The notes beneath the pieces are model-generated. The model was not told the origin of the DNA. It ran no database searches and saw only the letters and a list, made by a program, of their open reading frames with translations. Positions 1 to 5,442 of a stretch of 5,442 nt of DNA are shown here, in pieces (within the stretch, counting starts at the first letter, position 1; each line of letters opens with the position of its first letter). Where the stretch lies: assembly GCA_039024295.1 (NCBI GenBank), contig JBCDIQ010000381.1:1-5442 (forward strand), given 5' to 3'. Origin of the DNA: JBCDIQ01 sp039024295 (GTDB lineage Bacteria; Bacteroidota; Bacteroidia; J057). A program made the position numbers and the translations under genes.

Positions 1-112
1 ATACATGCTTTTCATGACAAAAAGGTAGTTTAAATCACATGCTGGTGAGGGCATGCCATTCCGTAAAACATTAACAGGGGTGGAGGATAGTACGTGAAAA
101 GAGCTGAAGGGT

Positions 113-151
113 AAGCTAAGAATAATTAAAGGTACCACAAAATATTAGCTT
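113..151. repeat. Weak inverted repeat with long loop
   Basis: AAGCTAA at 113-119 pairs with TTAGCTT at 145-151 around a 25-base loop that contains the palindrome GGTACC (131-136). On the plus strand the right arm runs directly into TTTTATATATAT. It might end a plus-strand transcript entering from the left, but the stem is AT-rich and the loop long, so it may be chance. Confidence 0.2.
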
Positions 152-309
152 TTATATATATGTTAATTTCCTGTTTTGACCTCCTACCACTACCTCGCAT
201 ATTTTCCGCTTAGTAACCCGAAAATCATAACTTCCTCGTTTTGCGCAGAGATCTTGTGCAGATCGAAGAGTCCAATAATCGGATGGCAAGGAAGAAAAAC
301 CGAGTTTGG

Positions 310-338
310 TCCCGGTCCTAAGACCGGGAAGGCTTTTT
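310..338. terminator. Perfect 8-bp hairpin, possible bidirectional terminator
   Basis: TCCCGGTC (310-317) and GACCGGGA (322-329) form a perfect GC-rich stem around the four-base loop CTAA. On the plus strand five T follow four bases after the stem (334-338). On the minus strand five T follow about ten bases after it. The hairpin lies about 96 bases beyond the permease stop and is the first strong stem downstream, so it could end that transcript, although the T-run spacing on the minus strand is longer than ideal. It could instead be a structural part of the repeat-like element beside it. Confidence 0.45.
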
Positions 339-380
339 CTGACGCAGTATCCGTGCGAGTCGTAGATCCCGGTTACGGGG
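332..380. repeat. Possible dispersed non-coding Bacteroidota repeat element
   Basis: The stretch runs from GCTTTTTCTGACGCAG through a segment ending in a small hairpin, TCCCG-GTTA-CGGGG at 367-380 (four Watson-Crick pairs and one T-G). Translated on the plus strand it gives FSDAVSVRVVDPGYG, and on the minus strand LARILRQKKP. From memory, and not verified here, both phrases recur in small spurious 'hypothetical proteins' annotated across Bacteroidota, often beside tRNA genes. That would mean the DNA, not a protein, is conserved. No second copy lies in this window, so its repeat nature cannot be shown from the sequence. Confidence 0.35.
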
Positions 381-424
381 AGATCAAGTCAAAAGTGGAT
401 TTCATTCTTTGAGTGTTACTTACC

Positions 425-2161
425 TCAAAAAGGAAAAAACAGGGGCACCAGCAGGACCACCATCACAGCATACAACAAGCTCAGCCAGATGCCTCCCTTA
501 AAATAATCTGAAAACCGGTATTTCCCCACGGAGTACACCATGGTGTTGGTCTGATACCCAATGGGTGTTAGGAAGCTGGCGCTGGCTCCGTAGGCAATGG
601 CCATGATAAAGGGCATGGGGTTCACGCCGAGCTGCTGGGCAGTGGTGAGGGCGATGGGAAACAAAAGAGCTGCGGCAGCATTATTCGTGATAATCTCTGT
701 CGTGATCACCGTTGCCAAATAAATCGCAATCAGGCTTCCATACGGAGAATCCGGCCCCACTACCTGGATGAGTCCCTTGCTGAGTCCATCGGCAATGCCA
801 TAATCCTGTAACACCTGGGAAATTGCCAGGGCACTCCCAATCATGAGGAGCAGGTTAAAGTTTAGGTTATTTTTCAGGCTCCGAAATCGCAGGTACCCTA
901 AAAATAGAAACAGCAACATCAAAACGACCAGCATTTTGAATAACGAGACGACACCGGTCGCTGCAAGAATGATCCCAAGTACAAACAAGCCCACCGAAAT
1001 GAGGCTCTCCCGTTCGTTCAGGCTTTCTTCGGTCACAATGGAGTTCAGCAGGGTAAAGTTCCTGTAGAGGTTGTTGTGACGCCTGAACTCCTTTCCAACT
1101 GCTAAAACCAAGTTGTCACCTGTTTGCAGGGTAATCTGGCCAATTTTACCAGATAGGCGTTCATCCCCCCTTCGAACAGCTACTACAGCAGCATCAAACT
1201 TTGTCCTGAATTTGGCCTTTCTGATCTTTTGGCCAATCAAGGGAGAATTATGCTTAATCACCACCTCTTGAAGGTTGGACCGCAGAATCTTATCGGTATT
1301 ATCTAGCAATTTCAGCCCATGGAATCGCCTCAATTCTTGAATACGTGCCACATCCCCAGTGAATACAAGGGTATCACCTGACCTGATAACCTCATCTGGT
1401 GTAACTGGGGAGATTAATTTGTCATTTCGAATTATCTCTGCCAGGAACAGGTTATCCAGGTTCCTGAAATCATTTTCCTGGATGGTTTTCCCAATTAGGC
1501 GAGAGCCTTCTCCTACCTCTGCCTCCAAAAAGTAGCCCGCAGCCTCCTGAATGTTGTTATCATTCCCATTATCCGGCAGAATACGCGGCAATACAAATAC
1601 CAGATAGCCCGTTCCGACCAATGCTATCGGGATTCCGGCAAAGGCAAAATCGAAAAACTGAATCTCAGGCAAGCCAGCCTCTATCACAAAACTTGCCACA
1701 ATCAGGTTAGTAGAAGTCCCAATCAACGTAATTACTCCTCCCATGATGGCGGCGTAAGACAAGGGAATCAATAATTTGGAGGGAGAAAAATGCTTGTTGT
1801 TCTTTACCACCCCGATCAATGACGCAACAATAGCGGTATTGTTCAGGCAGGAAGACAACAACATCGACAGGGCAGATAGCCGAAGAACGGACAAGCTTGC
1901 CGATTTCCCTTCAAATACTTTGCGTGTCAATTGGGGAATGAAGGAACTTTTTTCTACTACCGTGCTGACCTGCAGGAGTAGCAGCAAGGTGACCAGGGTT
2001 TCGTTCGCATAATGATTCAGGAGGTCCTGAGTCGGAATCATCCCAGCAAAGGCAAATGCCATAGCTGCCCCTACAAACAGGAGAGAAGGGTTGAACCGAT
2101 TGGTAACCAAAAAATAAATAAGTCCTAGAAGTACCCCAACAATCAGGAGTTGCTCTAACAT
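425..2161 (-). CDS. SLC13/DASS-type permease with two TrkA-C (RCK_C) domains
   Basis: An inner-membrane anion permease of the divalent anion:sodium symporter (SLC13) group, 578 residues from ATG 2161, a usual length for members carrying central RCK_C domains. The N-terminal hydrophobic half (about 3-192) contains LNNTA (106-110) and GTSTNL (148-153). Two soluble RCK_C domains follow, at about 208-287 and 295-365; each has a LIGK/LIGQ turn and ends in SGDTLVF or TGDNLVL. The C-terminal hydrophobic half (about 387-578) contains TNNAAAALLFPIA (492-504) and TPIGYQTNTMVYSVG (532-546), the matching pseudo-repeat motif. These asparagine/threonine loops correspond to the substrate and sodium sites in the family. 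Relatives move sulfate, dicarboxylates or other oxyanions; the substrate cannot be read here. RCK_C domains probably sense a ligand. A TTG directly before the ATG is a less likely start. No Shine-Dalgarno sequence is visible, and the frame is intact to the TGA at 427-425. Confidence 0.93.
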   Translation of the reverse strand: MLEQLLIVGVLLGLIYFLVTNRFNPSLLFVGAAMAFAFAGMIPTQDLLNHYANETLVTLLLLLQVSTVVEKSSFIPQLTRKVFEGKSASLSVLRLSALSMLLSSCLNNTAIVASLIGVVKNNKHFSPSKLLIPLSYAAIMGGVITLIGTSTNLIVASFVIEAGLPEIQFFDFAFAGIPIALVGTGYLVFVLPRILPDNGNDNNIQEAAGYFLEAEVGEGSRLIGKTIQENDFRNLDNLFLAEIIRNDKLISPVTPDEVIRSGDTLVFTGDVARIQELRRFHGLKLLDNTDKILRSNLQEVVIKHNSPLIGQKIRKAKFRTKFDAAVVAVRRGDERLSGKIGQITLQTGDNLVLAVGKEFRRHNNLYRNFTLLNSIVTEESLNERESLISVGLFVLGIILAATGVVSLFKMLVVLMLLFLFLGYLRFRSLKNNLNFNLLLMIGSALAISQVLQDYGIADGLSKGLIQVVGPDSPYGSLIAIYLATVITTEIITNNAAAALLFPIALTTAQQLGVNPMPFIMAIAYGASASFLTPIGYQTNTMVYSVGKYRFSDYFKGGIWLSLLYAVMVVLLVPLFFPF

Positions 2162-2302
2162 CAAGCCGAAATATTTAGGCAGTGAAAGTACTTATCGTGA
2201 ATTGATTTCTCAAACCACTCTTTACATGACACGTCCTCACCATGAAAATATCATACCGAAATGAACCTGTTCGTCATTTACCTGCGACCAAAAGATGAAA
2301 TA
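2162..2302. other. Intergenic region upstream of the permease gene
   Basis: This is 141 bases between the flavin reductase stop and the permease ATG. No open frame of useful size was seen; the longest candidate on the minus strand begins at an ATG at 2243 and runs only 23 codons. No GC-rich hairpin plus T-run was found, so there is no clear terminator for the flavin reductase gene and read-through into the permease cannot be excluded. The gap does hold a candidate promoter and three ATGA...TCAT inverted repeats, described separately. Confidence 0.6.
2183..2214 (-). promoter_or_regulatory. Candidate Bacteroidota-type promoter for the permease gene
   Basis: On the minus strand TTTG (2214-2211) is followed after 20 bases by TACTTTCA (2190-2183). 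This resembles the Bacteroidota consensus of TTTG at -33 and TAnnTTTG at -7, with two mismatches in the -7 box and a spacer close to the usual 19. It would put a start of transcription roughly 15 bases before the ATG at 2161. The match is imperfect in an AT-rich gap, so it is only a candidate. Confidence 0.3.
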
Positions 2303-2306
2303 TCAT
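2242..2306. promoter_or_regulatory. Three ATGA...TCAT inverted repeats, possible operator sites
   Basis: Inverted repeats with the same half-sites lie at 2242-2254 (ATGA-5-TCAT), 2261-2277 (ATGA-9-TCAT) and 2295-2306 (ATGA-4-TCAT). The outer two are near-identical (ATGAAAATATCAT and ATGAAATATCAT); the middle one has a different, wider spacer. The last overlaps the flavin reductase stop codon. Their centres, 2248, 2269 and 2300.5, are 21 and 31.5 bases apart, that is two and three turns of B-DNA. They lie upstream of the candidate permease promoter, where an activator or cooperative regulator could bind. Short AT-rich half-sites recur by chance, so this is tentative. Confidence 0.25.
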
Positions 2307-2983
2307 TCCTCCTCCCGATCAACAGGTATTTCTTTTAATTCTTCGTCAGGCTTTGCATAGCTAAGGCGTGAAATTGGCATGGCCCTATGGTACCCATCCA
2401 GACCGGAGACTGTCAGACTTCCGGTTTTCTGCAGATCAATAAAGCCGTCTTCACCAACTGCATCCGACAACACACGGACTTCGATGATTCTGCCAACCAG
2501 GAATATCGTTGCATTGCATTGTACACGATGAACTTCTTGATACGCCAATCCAATTTGCAGAGGAGCAGCTTTTACATAGGGAGCTGGGTGTACCGTACCA
2601 ATCTCTGCTTCCAGCCCTACTTTTTCAAACTCAGATTCTCCTTCAGGATACCGTGCACTGGTTTGGTGAGCAGCTTTGTAGAATTCCTCTGTCACGTGAT
2701 TTAAGGTAAAAAAGCTGGTTTCAACGATATTTTCCAAGGTATTCCGAGGCACAGTGTTGGGCCTAAACAGCATGCCCATGAAAGGGGGATTTGCGCCAAC
2801 GTGAATTACTGAACTCATCACCGCCAGGTTGAAAACATGATTGCGGTTGACTGTTCCAGCCAGACACAGGCTTTTATACCCGCTCAAAGAATTAATAAAA
2901 TTTCGCCTGAAAGATTGGGGTAATTCCTGTAATTCATCAGACTTAAAAATGGTGAAGTGATTTGAGGTTGGAGGGATGCGCAT
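2303..2983 (-). CDS. Flavin reductase-like FMN-binding split-barrel protein
   Basis: Probably a cytoplasmic FMN-binding protein of the flavin reductase-like family, whose members reduce free flavin with NAD(P)H or use bound FMN for other redox reactions; the substrate is unknown. The product is 226 residues from the ATG at 2983, a normal length for the family. Diagnostic stretches are GYKSLCLAGT (35-44), NLAVMSSVIHVGANPP (52-67), RPNTVPRNTLENI (74-86) and FFTLNHV (91-97). AHQTSARYP at 105-113 and the GLDGYHR...LSYAKP ending (194-212) resemble Bacteroidota relatives. The frame extends five codons upstream to a GTG at 2998, but that lies two bases from the terminator's T-run, so I prefer the ATG; no Shine-Dalgarno sequence supports either. 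The C-terminus is acidic (DREEE). The gene sits alone between a terminator and a 141-base gap. Family assignment is firm; reaction and start codon are less sure. Confidence 0.9.
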   Translation of the reverse strand: MRIPPTSNHFTIFKSDELQELPQSFRRNFINSLSGYKSLCLAGTVNRNHVFNLAVMSSVIHVGANPPFMGMLFRPNTVPRNTLENIVETSFFTLNHVTEEFYKAAHQTSARYPEGESEFEKVGLEAEIGTVHPAPYVKAAPLQIGLAYQEVHRVQCNATIFLVGRIIEVRVLSDAVGEDGFIDLQKTGSLTVSGLDGYHRAMPISRLSYAKPDEELKEIPVDREEE

Positions 2984-3000
2984 AAACACAATTTGCACAC

Positions 3001-3028
3001 AAAAAAAAAGCCCACCAAGCGGTGGGCT
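3001..3028 (-). terminator. Strong rho-independent terminator after the T9SS cargo gene
   Basis: Read on the minus strand, AGCCCACC (3028-3021), a four-base loop GCTT (3020-3017) and GGTGGGCT (3016-3009) form a perfect GC-rich 8-bp hairpin. It is followed by an uninterrupted run of T that includes the last stem base (3009-3001). The hairpin starts 27 bases after the cargo gene's stop codon, the normal position for an intrinsic terminator. The T-run ends only two bases before a GTG that could open the next gene's frame, so the terminator fills most of the 72-base gap to the flavin reductase ATG. Confidence 0.93.
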
Positions 3029-3055
3029 CTATATTTAGCGTATGACGCTTATAAC

Positions 3056-5442
3056 TTAGCGAAGGTTAAACTTCATAGTTGTGGCACCTTTATCAGTGCT
3101 CAGACGCAGGAGGTAAATACCTGCTGGCTGGTTACCAATGTTGATCCCTTCTTTGAAGTTTAGCACTTGAGATGCATTCAAGCTGTATACCTGCTTTCCA
3201 GTTACATTAAGTACTGTGATATTTAGGTCAGATACCTCAGCCATTTCTACATTCAGGGTAAAGTTACCGCTGTTAGGATTTGGATAGAGGTCTACAGTGT
3301 TGATTCCAGCATTAAGCGCATCTTCGATTCCAATTGCGAAGCCACAACCGGCTACAGTTACGGTAGAGGTGGACGCACATCCATTGTCATCGATTACTTC
3401 AATGGTGTAGATACCAGTATCCAAACCAAATACGAAGGTACCAGAGTTGGTGTATCCGTTAGGACCGCTCCAGTTAAAGGTGTAAGGAGGCGTACCGCCG
3501 GTTGCAGCAGCTGAACCAGTTCCGTCAGGGAAAGTACAGTCAGTTACGTCAGTAGCTGAACCCTGAAGGGAAATTGAGTCTGGCTCAATTACGTCAATGG
3601 AGATATCGTTTTCACAATTATTTCCATCAGTGATGGTCACGGTGTACGTACCACCTGCCAAACCAGTGATGTTCTGAGTATTAGCACCGTTGCTCCAGCT
3701 GTAGGTATAGCCGCCAGCTCCACCGCTTACAGATACTACAGAAGCAGTTCCATTGCCATCTCCATTACAGAGGATGTCAGTTCCAGCTACCAATCCGGTA
3801 ATTTGTGAAGGAGGTGTCAAGGTTACGTTCAGGAAGCTCTTACAACCATTGGCATCTGTTGCCTCCAGGGTACTGGTACCTCCTGGCAACTGGGTTGCAC
3901 TAGCAGTGGTTTCACCGTTAGACCATAGATATGTGATAGGGGCAGTACCACCAGCTACTCCTACAGTTGCAGAACCGTCAGTTAAACCGAAGCAAGAAGG
4001 GCTTGCAGTTGCATTGAGGGTAAGTGCGGCAGAACCAGCATTGTTAATAACTGCAGTTTGTACATCAGTACATCCTTTGCTGTCAGTTACAGTTACGGTA
4101 TACACACCAGCACCTTGTCCAGTGATGGCAGGAGTTTGGTCACCGTTGCTCCAAGCATAGGTATACGGGCCAATGCCACCAGTTGTAGCCAGAGTAGCAG
4201 AACCGTTTCCGGTACCACAAGCAGCATCCACTACCGTAAGGGTAGTGTTGGTGGCTGTGAATGGATTCTCCTTACAGTTGTAGAAATACACAGGGTCCTC
4301 GATGAAGTCTGTGTCCGTATCATAGTTAACATTGGAGAAATACCAGAAGGAAACCGCATCAATTGCACTTGCACCATTCAGGTTGATGATGATGGATGGA
4401 ACAGTCAGTACAGAACCATTACGGACAGCAATGTTTGCGGTCTTAGGCATGACTGCACGACCTACCCATACAGTATCAGTTAATGTCCAATCTACAGTTG
4501 GGGTCATTTTCTGTGCAGTTACATTCAAGCCACGACCGTACATGTCAGGAGCATTATTGGTCTGAGTAGCAGTACCAGGACCAGGAGTAGGACCGTATCC
4601 AGGAGCTGTGGTATCAGTATCAGTCCAGCTGTAGAAGATGAAGTTTCCATCGTCAGAACGGCTAACCTGGGTATATGGGTCAACTGCGAAGTAATCTGAA
4701 GTAGTACCTGTGATGTCTCCAAAATAACCGCGGAAGGTATTAATGTCATTCACATACAACATGTTAGGATCTCCGAAGCGGTCTTTGGTGAAGTCATACA
4801 GGTTATAGTCAAAGGTAAAGATGGAGTAGGCAGGAGGAGCGTTCAATGAAGCACCTCCACCAACAACAGCAAGCAGGTGAGGATCACCATTCGCATCAAC
4901 TTCCAGGTCACAGTCAAATGCACAAGTAGGATGGGTAATGAATGGCACAGTGTCTACACGTACAAAGTTACCACTCATGTCAAACACAGAGTCAAGCACC
5001 AGAGAATAGAAAGCTAAAGAGTCATATACCTCAGGGAATACACTCATGTCAAATTCTTCAGGGGCCCCCCAGGTATTACCACCATCTGTACTTTCAATCA
5101 GAACGGGGGAAATAACTGAATCAAGTCCTCCAGCTAAATCACCAAGGAATCCAATGTAAGCTACGGTACCATCAGGTCCGAAGGCCAACTGAGGAGAAAT
5201 TGGGGTAATCACATCACCATCTAATACAAAATGATTGAAGGTAAACGTTTGTACCACATTCCAGTCTACCTGACGAGTAGCAGGATTGTAAGAGCCTTTG
5301 TTCAGGATAAGTTGATTACCAATGTTTGCCCCATCCCAGTCGCGAGAAAGGTACCAGAAGTTCAAGCTATCTGGCTGCTCAACAAGCGCAAAAGCAAAAT
5401 ATTCAGAGCTATTAGGTGCCTGACCGAAGTATTCTTCTTGGG
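3056..5442 (-). CDS. T9SS type A sorting-domain protein with beta-propeller-like region and four SprB-like repeats (5' partial)
   Basis: A secreted or cell-surface protein exported by the type IX secretion system; its ligand or activity is unknown. The frame stays open to the right edge (794 residues visible), so the true start and signal peptide lie outside. A TTG at 5365 is in frame but is internal, because 25 in-frame residues precede it. Numbering from that TTG: residues 1-340 look like a sialidase/BNR-type beta-propeller, with an Asp-box-like STDGGNTW at 92-99 and similar D-G-rich turns near 64-67, 157-161 and 236-241. Residues 371-675 are four SprB-like units with WSNG or WSGPNG cores. 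Residues 690-769 are the C-terminal sorting domain, with DLYPNPNSGNF, a central VLNVTGKQVYS strand and PAGIYLLRL before the terminal MKFNLR. T9SS machinery normally recognises and cleaves this domain. Cysteines are paired within each repeat. The stop is TAA at 3058-3056, followed by a terminator. The export route is secure; function is not inferred. Confidence 0.93.
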   Translation of the reverse strand, partial: QEEYFGQAPNSSEYFAFALVEQPDSLNFWYLSRDWDGANIGNQLILNKGSYNPATRQVDWNVVQTFTFNHFVLDGDVITPISPQLAFGPDGTVAYIGFLGDLAGGLDSVISPVLIESTDGGNTWGAPEEFDMSVFPEVYDSLAFYSLVLDSVFDMSGNFVRVDTVPFITHPTCAFDCDLEVDANGDPHLLAVVGGGASLNAPPAYSIFTFDYNLYDFTKDRFGDPNMLYVNDINTFRGYFGDITGTTSDYFAVDPYTQVSRSDDGNFIFYSWTDTDTTAPGYGPTPGPGTATQTNNAPDMYGRGLNVTAQKMTPTVDWTLTDTVWVGRAVMPKTANIAVRNGSVLTVPSIIINLNGASAIDAVSFWYFSNVNYDTDTDFIEDPVYFYNCKENPFTATNTTLTVVDAACGTGNGSATLATTGGIGPYTYAWSNGDQTPAITGQGAGVYTVTVTDSKGCTDVQTAVINNAGSAALTLNATASPSCFGLTDGSATVGVAGGTAPITYLWSNGETTASATQLPGGTSTLEATDANGCKSFLNVTLTPPSQITGLVAGTDILCNGDGNGTASVVSVSGGAGGYTYSWSNGANTQNITGLAGGTYTVTITDGNNCENDISIDVIEPDSISLQGSATDVTDCTFPDGTGSAAATGGTPPYTFNWSGPNGYTNSGTFVFGLDTGIYTIEVIDDNGCASTSTVTVAGCGFAIGIEDALNAGINTVDLYPNPNSGNFTLNVEMAEVSDLNITVLNVTGKQVYSLNASQVLNFKEGINIGNQPAGIYLLRLSTDKGATTMKFNLR
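3341..4255 (-). repeat. Four tandem SprB-like repeats encoded within the T9SS cargo gene
   Basis: Four consecutive units of about 74-79 residues lie at 4255-4034, 4033-3806, 3805-3578 and 3577-3341. Each has the same order: a cysteine near the start followed by a G-rich turn (CGTGNGSA, CFGLTDGSA, CNGDGNGTA, CTFPDGTGSA), then GG-x-x-P/G-Y-T/I-Y/F and a tryptophan core (WSNG in units 1-3, WSGPNG in unit 4). A G-x-Y-T-V-x-V-T-D-like strand follows (degenerate in unit 2) and then a second cysteine (KGC, NGC, NNC, NGC). The paired cysteines are 49, 50, 51 and 53 residues apart. The copies have clearly diverged at the DNA level, so this is an old protein-repeat array and not a recent DNA duplication. 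SprB-type repeats are known from the Flavobacterium gliding adhesin SprB and many other Bacteroidota surface proteins. Here they probably act as an Ig-like stalk or adhesion module. Confidence 0.88.

Larger units (their letters stand above)
1..424. other. Region without a convincing gene at the left edge
   Basis: No protein family was recognised on either strand. A frame at 176-412 on the plus strand is open for 78 codons but starts only with TTG, has no ribosome binding site, and reads as low-plausibility protein. The opposite strand is open over nearly the same stretch without a good start codon. Openness on both strands together with strong hairpins points to structured non-coding DNA. The first 175 bases are AT-rich with only weak inverted repeats, such as CATGC/GCATG at 38-55. 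No tRNA cloverleaf, CRISPR array or transposase was found. It holds the hairpins and the repeat-like element listed separately. Confidence 0.6.

Noticed and set aside
340..385. tRNA or tRNA fragment suggested by the GATCCCGG...CGGGGA segment
   Set aside because: There is no TTCGA-type T-loop, no anticodon arm and no acceptor pairing on either strand. At most it is flanking or remnant DNA.
176..412. Possible 78-codon plus-strand gene
   Set aside because: It starts with TTG, has no ribosome binding site, contains strong hairpins, matches no family I know, and the opposite strand is equally open. It is better explained as non-coding DNA.
843..1067. Open frame on the plus strand opposite the permease
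   Set aside because: It is antisense to a confidently assigned SLC13 coding region, and its composition (R/S/N-rich) is that of a shadow frame.
1776..2012. Second plus-strand open frame opposite the permease
   Set aside because: It is antisense to the N-terminal membrane segments of the permease, with no recognisable domain and no independent signals.
2162..2164. TTG at 2164 as the permease start
   Set aside because: An ATG follows immediately at 2161 and is the more usual choice; the TTG adds only one residue.
2387..2709. Two overlapping plus-strand open frames opposite the flavin reductase gene
   Set aside because: Both are antisense to conserved flavin reductase motifs and neither resembles a known protein.
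3341..4255. CRISPR-like or DNA-level tandem repeat array
   Set aside because: The periodicity is about 220-240 bases and is visible mainly in the protein. The DNA copies are diverged and there are no short identical repeats with unique spacers.
3753..4749. Several open frames in other frames of the SprB and propeller region
   Set aside because: Repetitive G/T/V/S-rich coding sequence leaves few stops in other frames. None has a domain, a plausible start or composition unlike a shadow.
5363..5365. TTG at 5365 as the start of the T9SS cargo gene
   Set aside because: The same frame is open for 25 more codons to the window edge, there is no signal peptide after the TTG, and the upstream residues continue the same domain style. 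The gene is simply cut by the window.

Overview
The window looks like a chromosomal fragment from a member of the Bacteroidota. The strongest evidence is the rightmost gene, which ends in a type IX secretion (T9SS) type A C-terminal sorting domain preceded by four SprB-like repeats, a combination characteristic of that phylum. Supporting signs are the lack of clear Shine-Dalgarno sequences before either visible start codon and a candidate promoter of the TTTG-N20-TAnnTT type. The genus cannot be resolved from this stretch. Large secreted propeller/SprB proteins of this kind are common in Saprospiraceae-like and Cytophaga-like lineages, but that is only a hint.

Layout: all three recognisable genes are on the minus strand, so transcription runs right to left. 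(1) 5442-3056: the 3' part of a large secreted T9SS cargo protein whose N-terminus lies beyond the right edge. (2) 3028-3001: a strong intrinsic terminator closing that gene. (3) 2983-2303: a flavin reductase-like, FMN-binding split-barrel protein. (4) 2302-2162: a 141-base gap with a weak candidate promoter and three ATGA...TCAT inverted repeats spaced by whole helical turns. (5) 2161-425: an SLC13/DASS-type membrane permease with two soluble TrkA-C (RCK_C) domains inserted mid-chain. (6) 424-1: no convincing gene. It holds a perfect 8-bp hairpin next to T-runs in both directions and a segment that resembles a dispersed non-coding Bacteroidota repeat.

The three genes do not form an obvious pathway. 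The terminator separates the secreted protein from the flavin reductase, and the gap before the permease is long enough for its own promoter. Co-orientation is the only link that can be seen. No CRISPR array, tRNA, rRNA, transposase or defence-type gene was found, and nothing here amounts to an undescribed multi-gene system. The points most worth a second look are the non-coding ones: the 1-424 region, the phased repeats upstream of the permease, and the terminator lying against the flavin reductase start.
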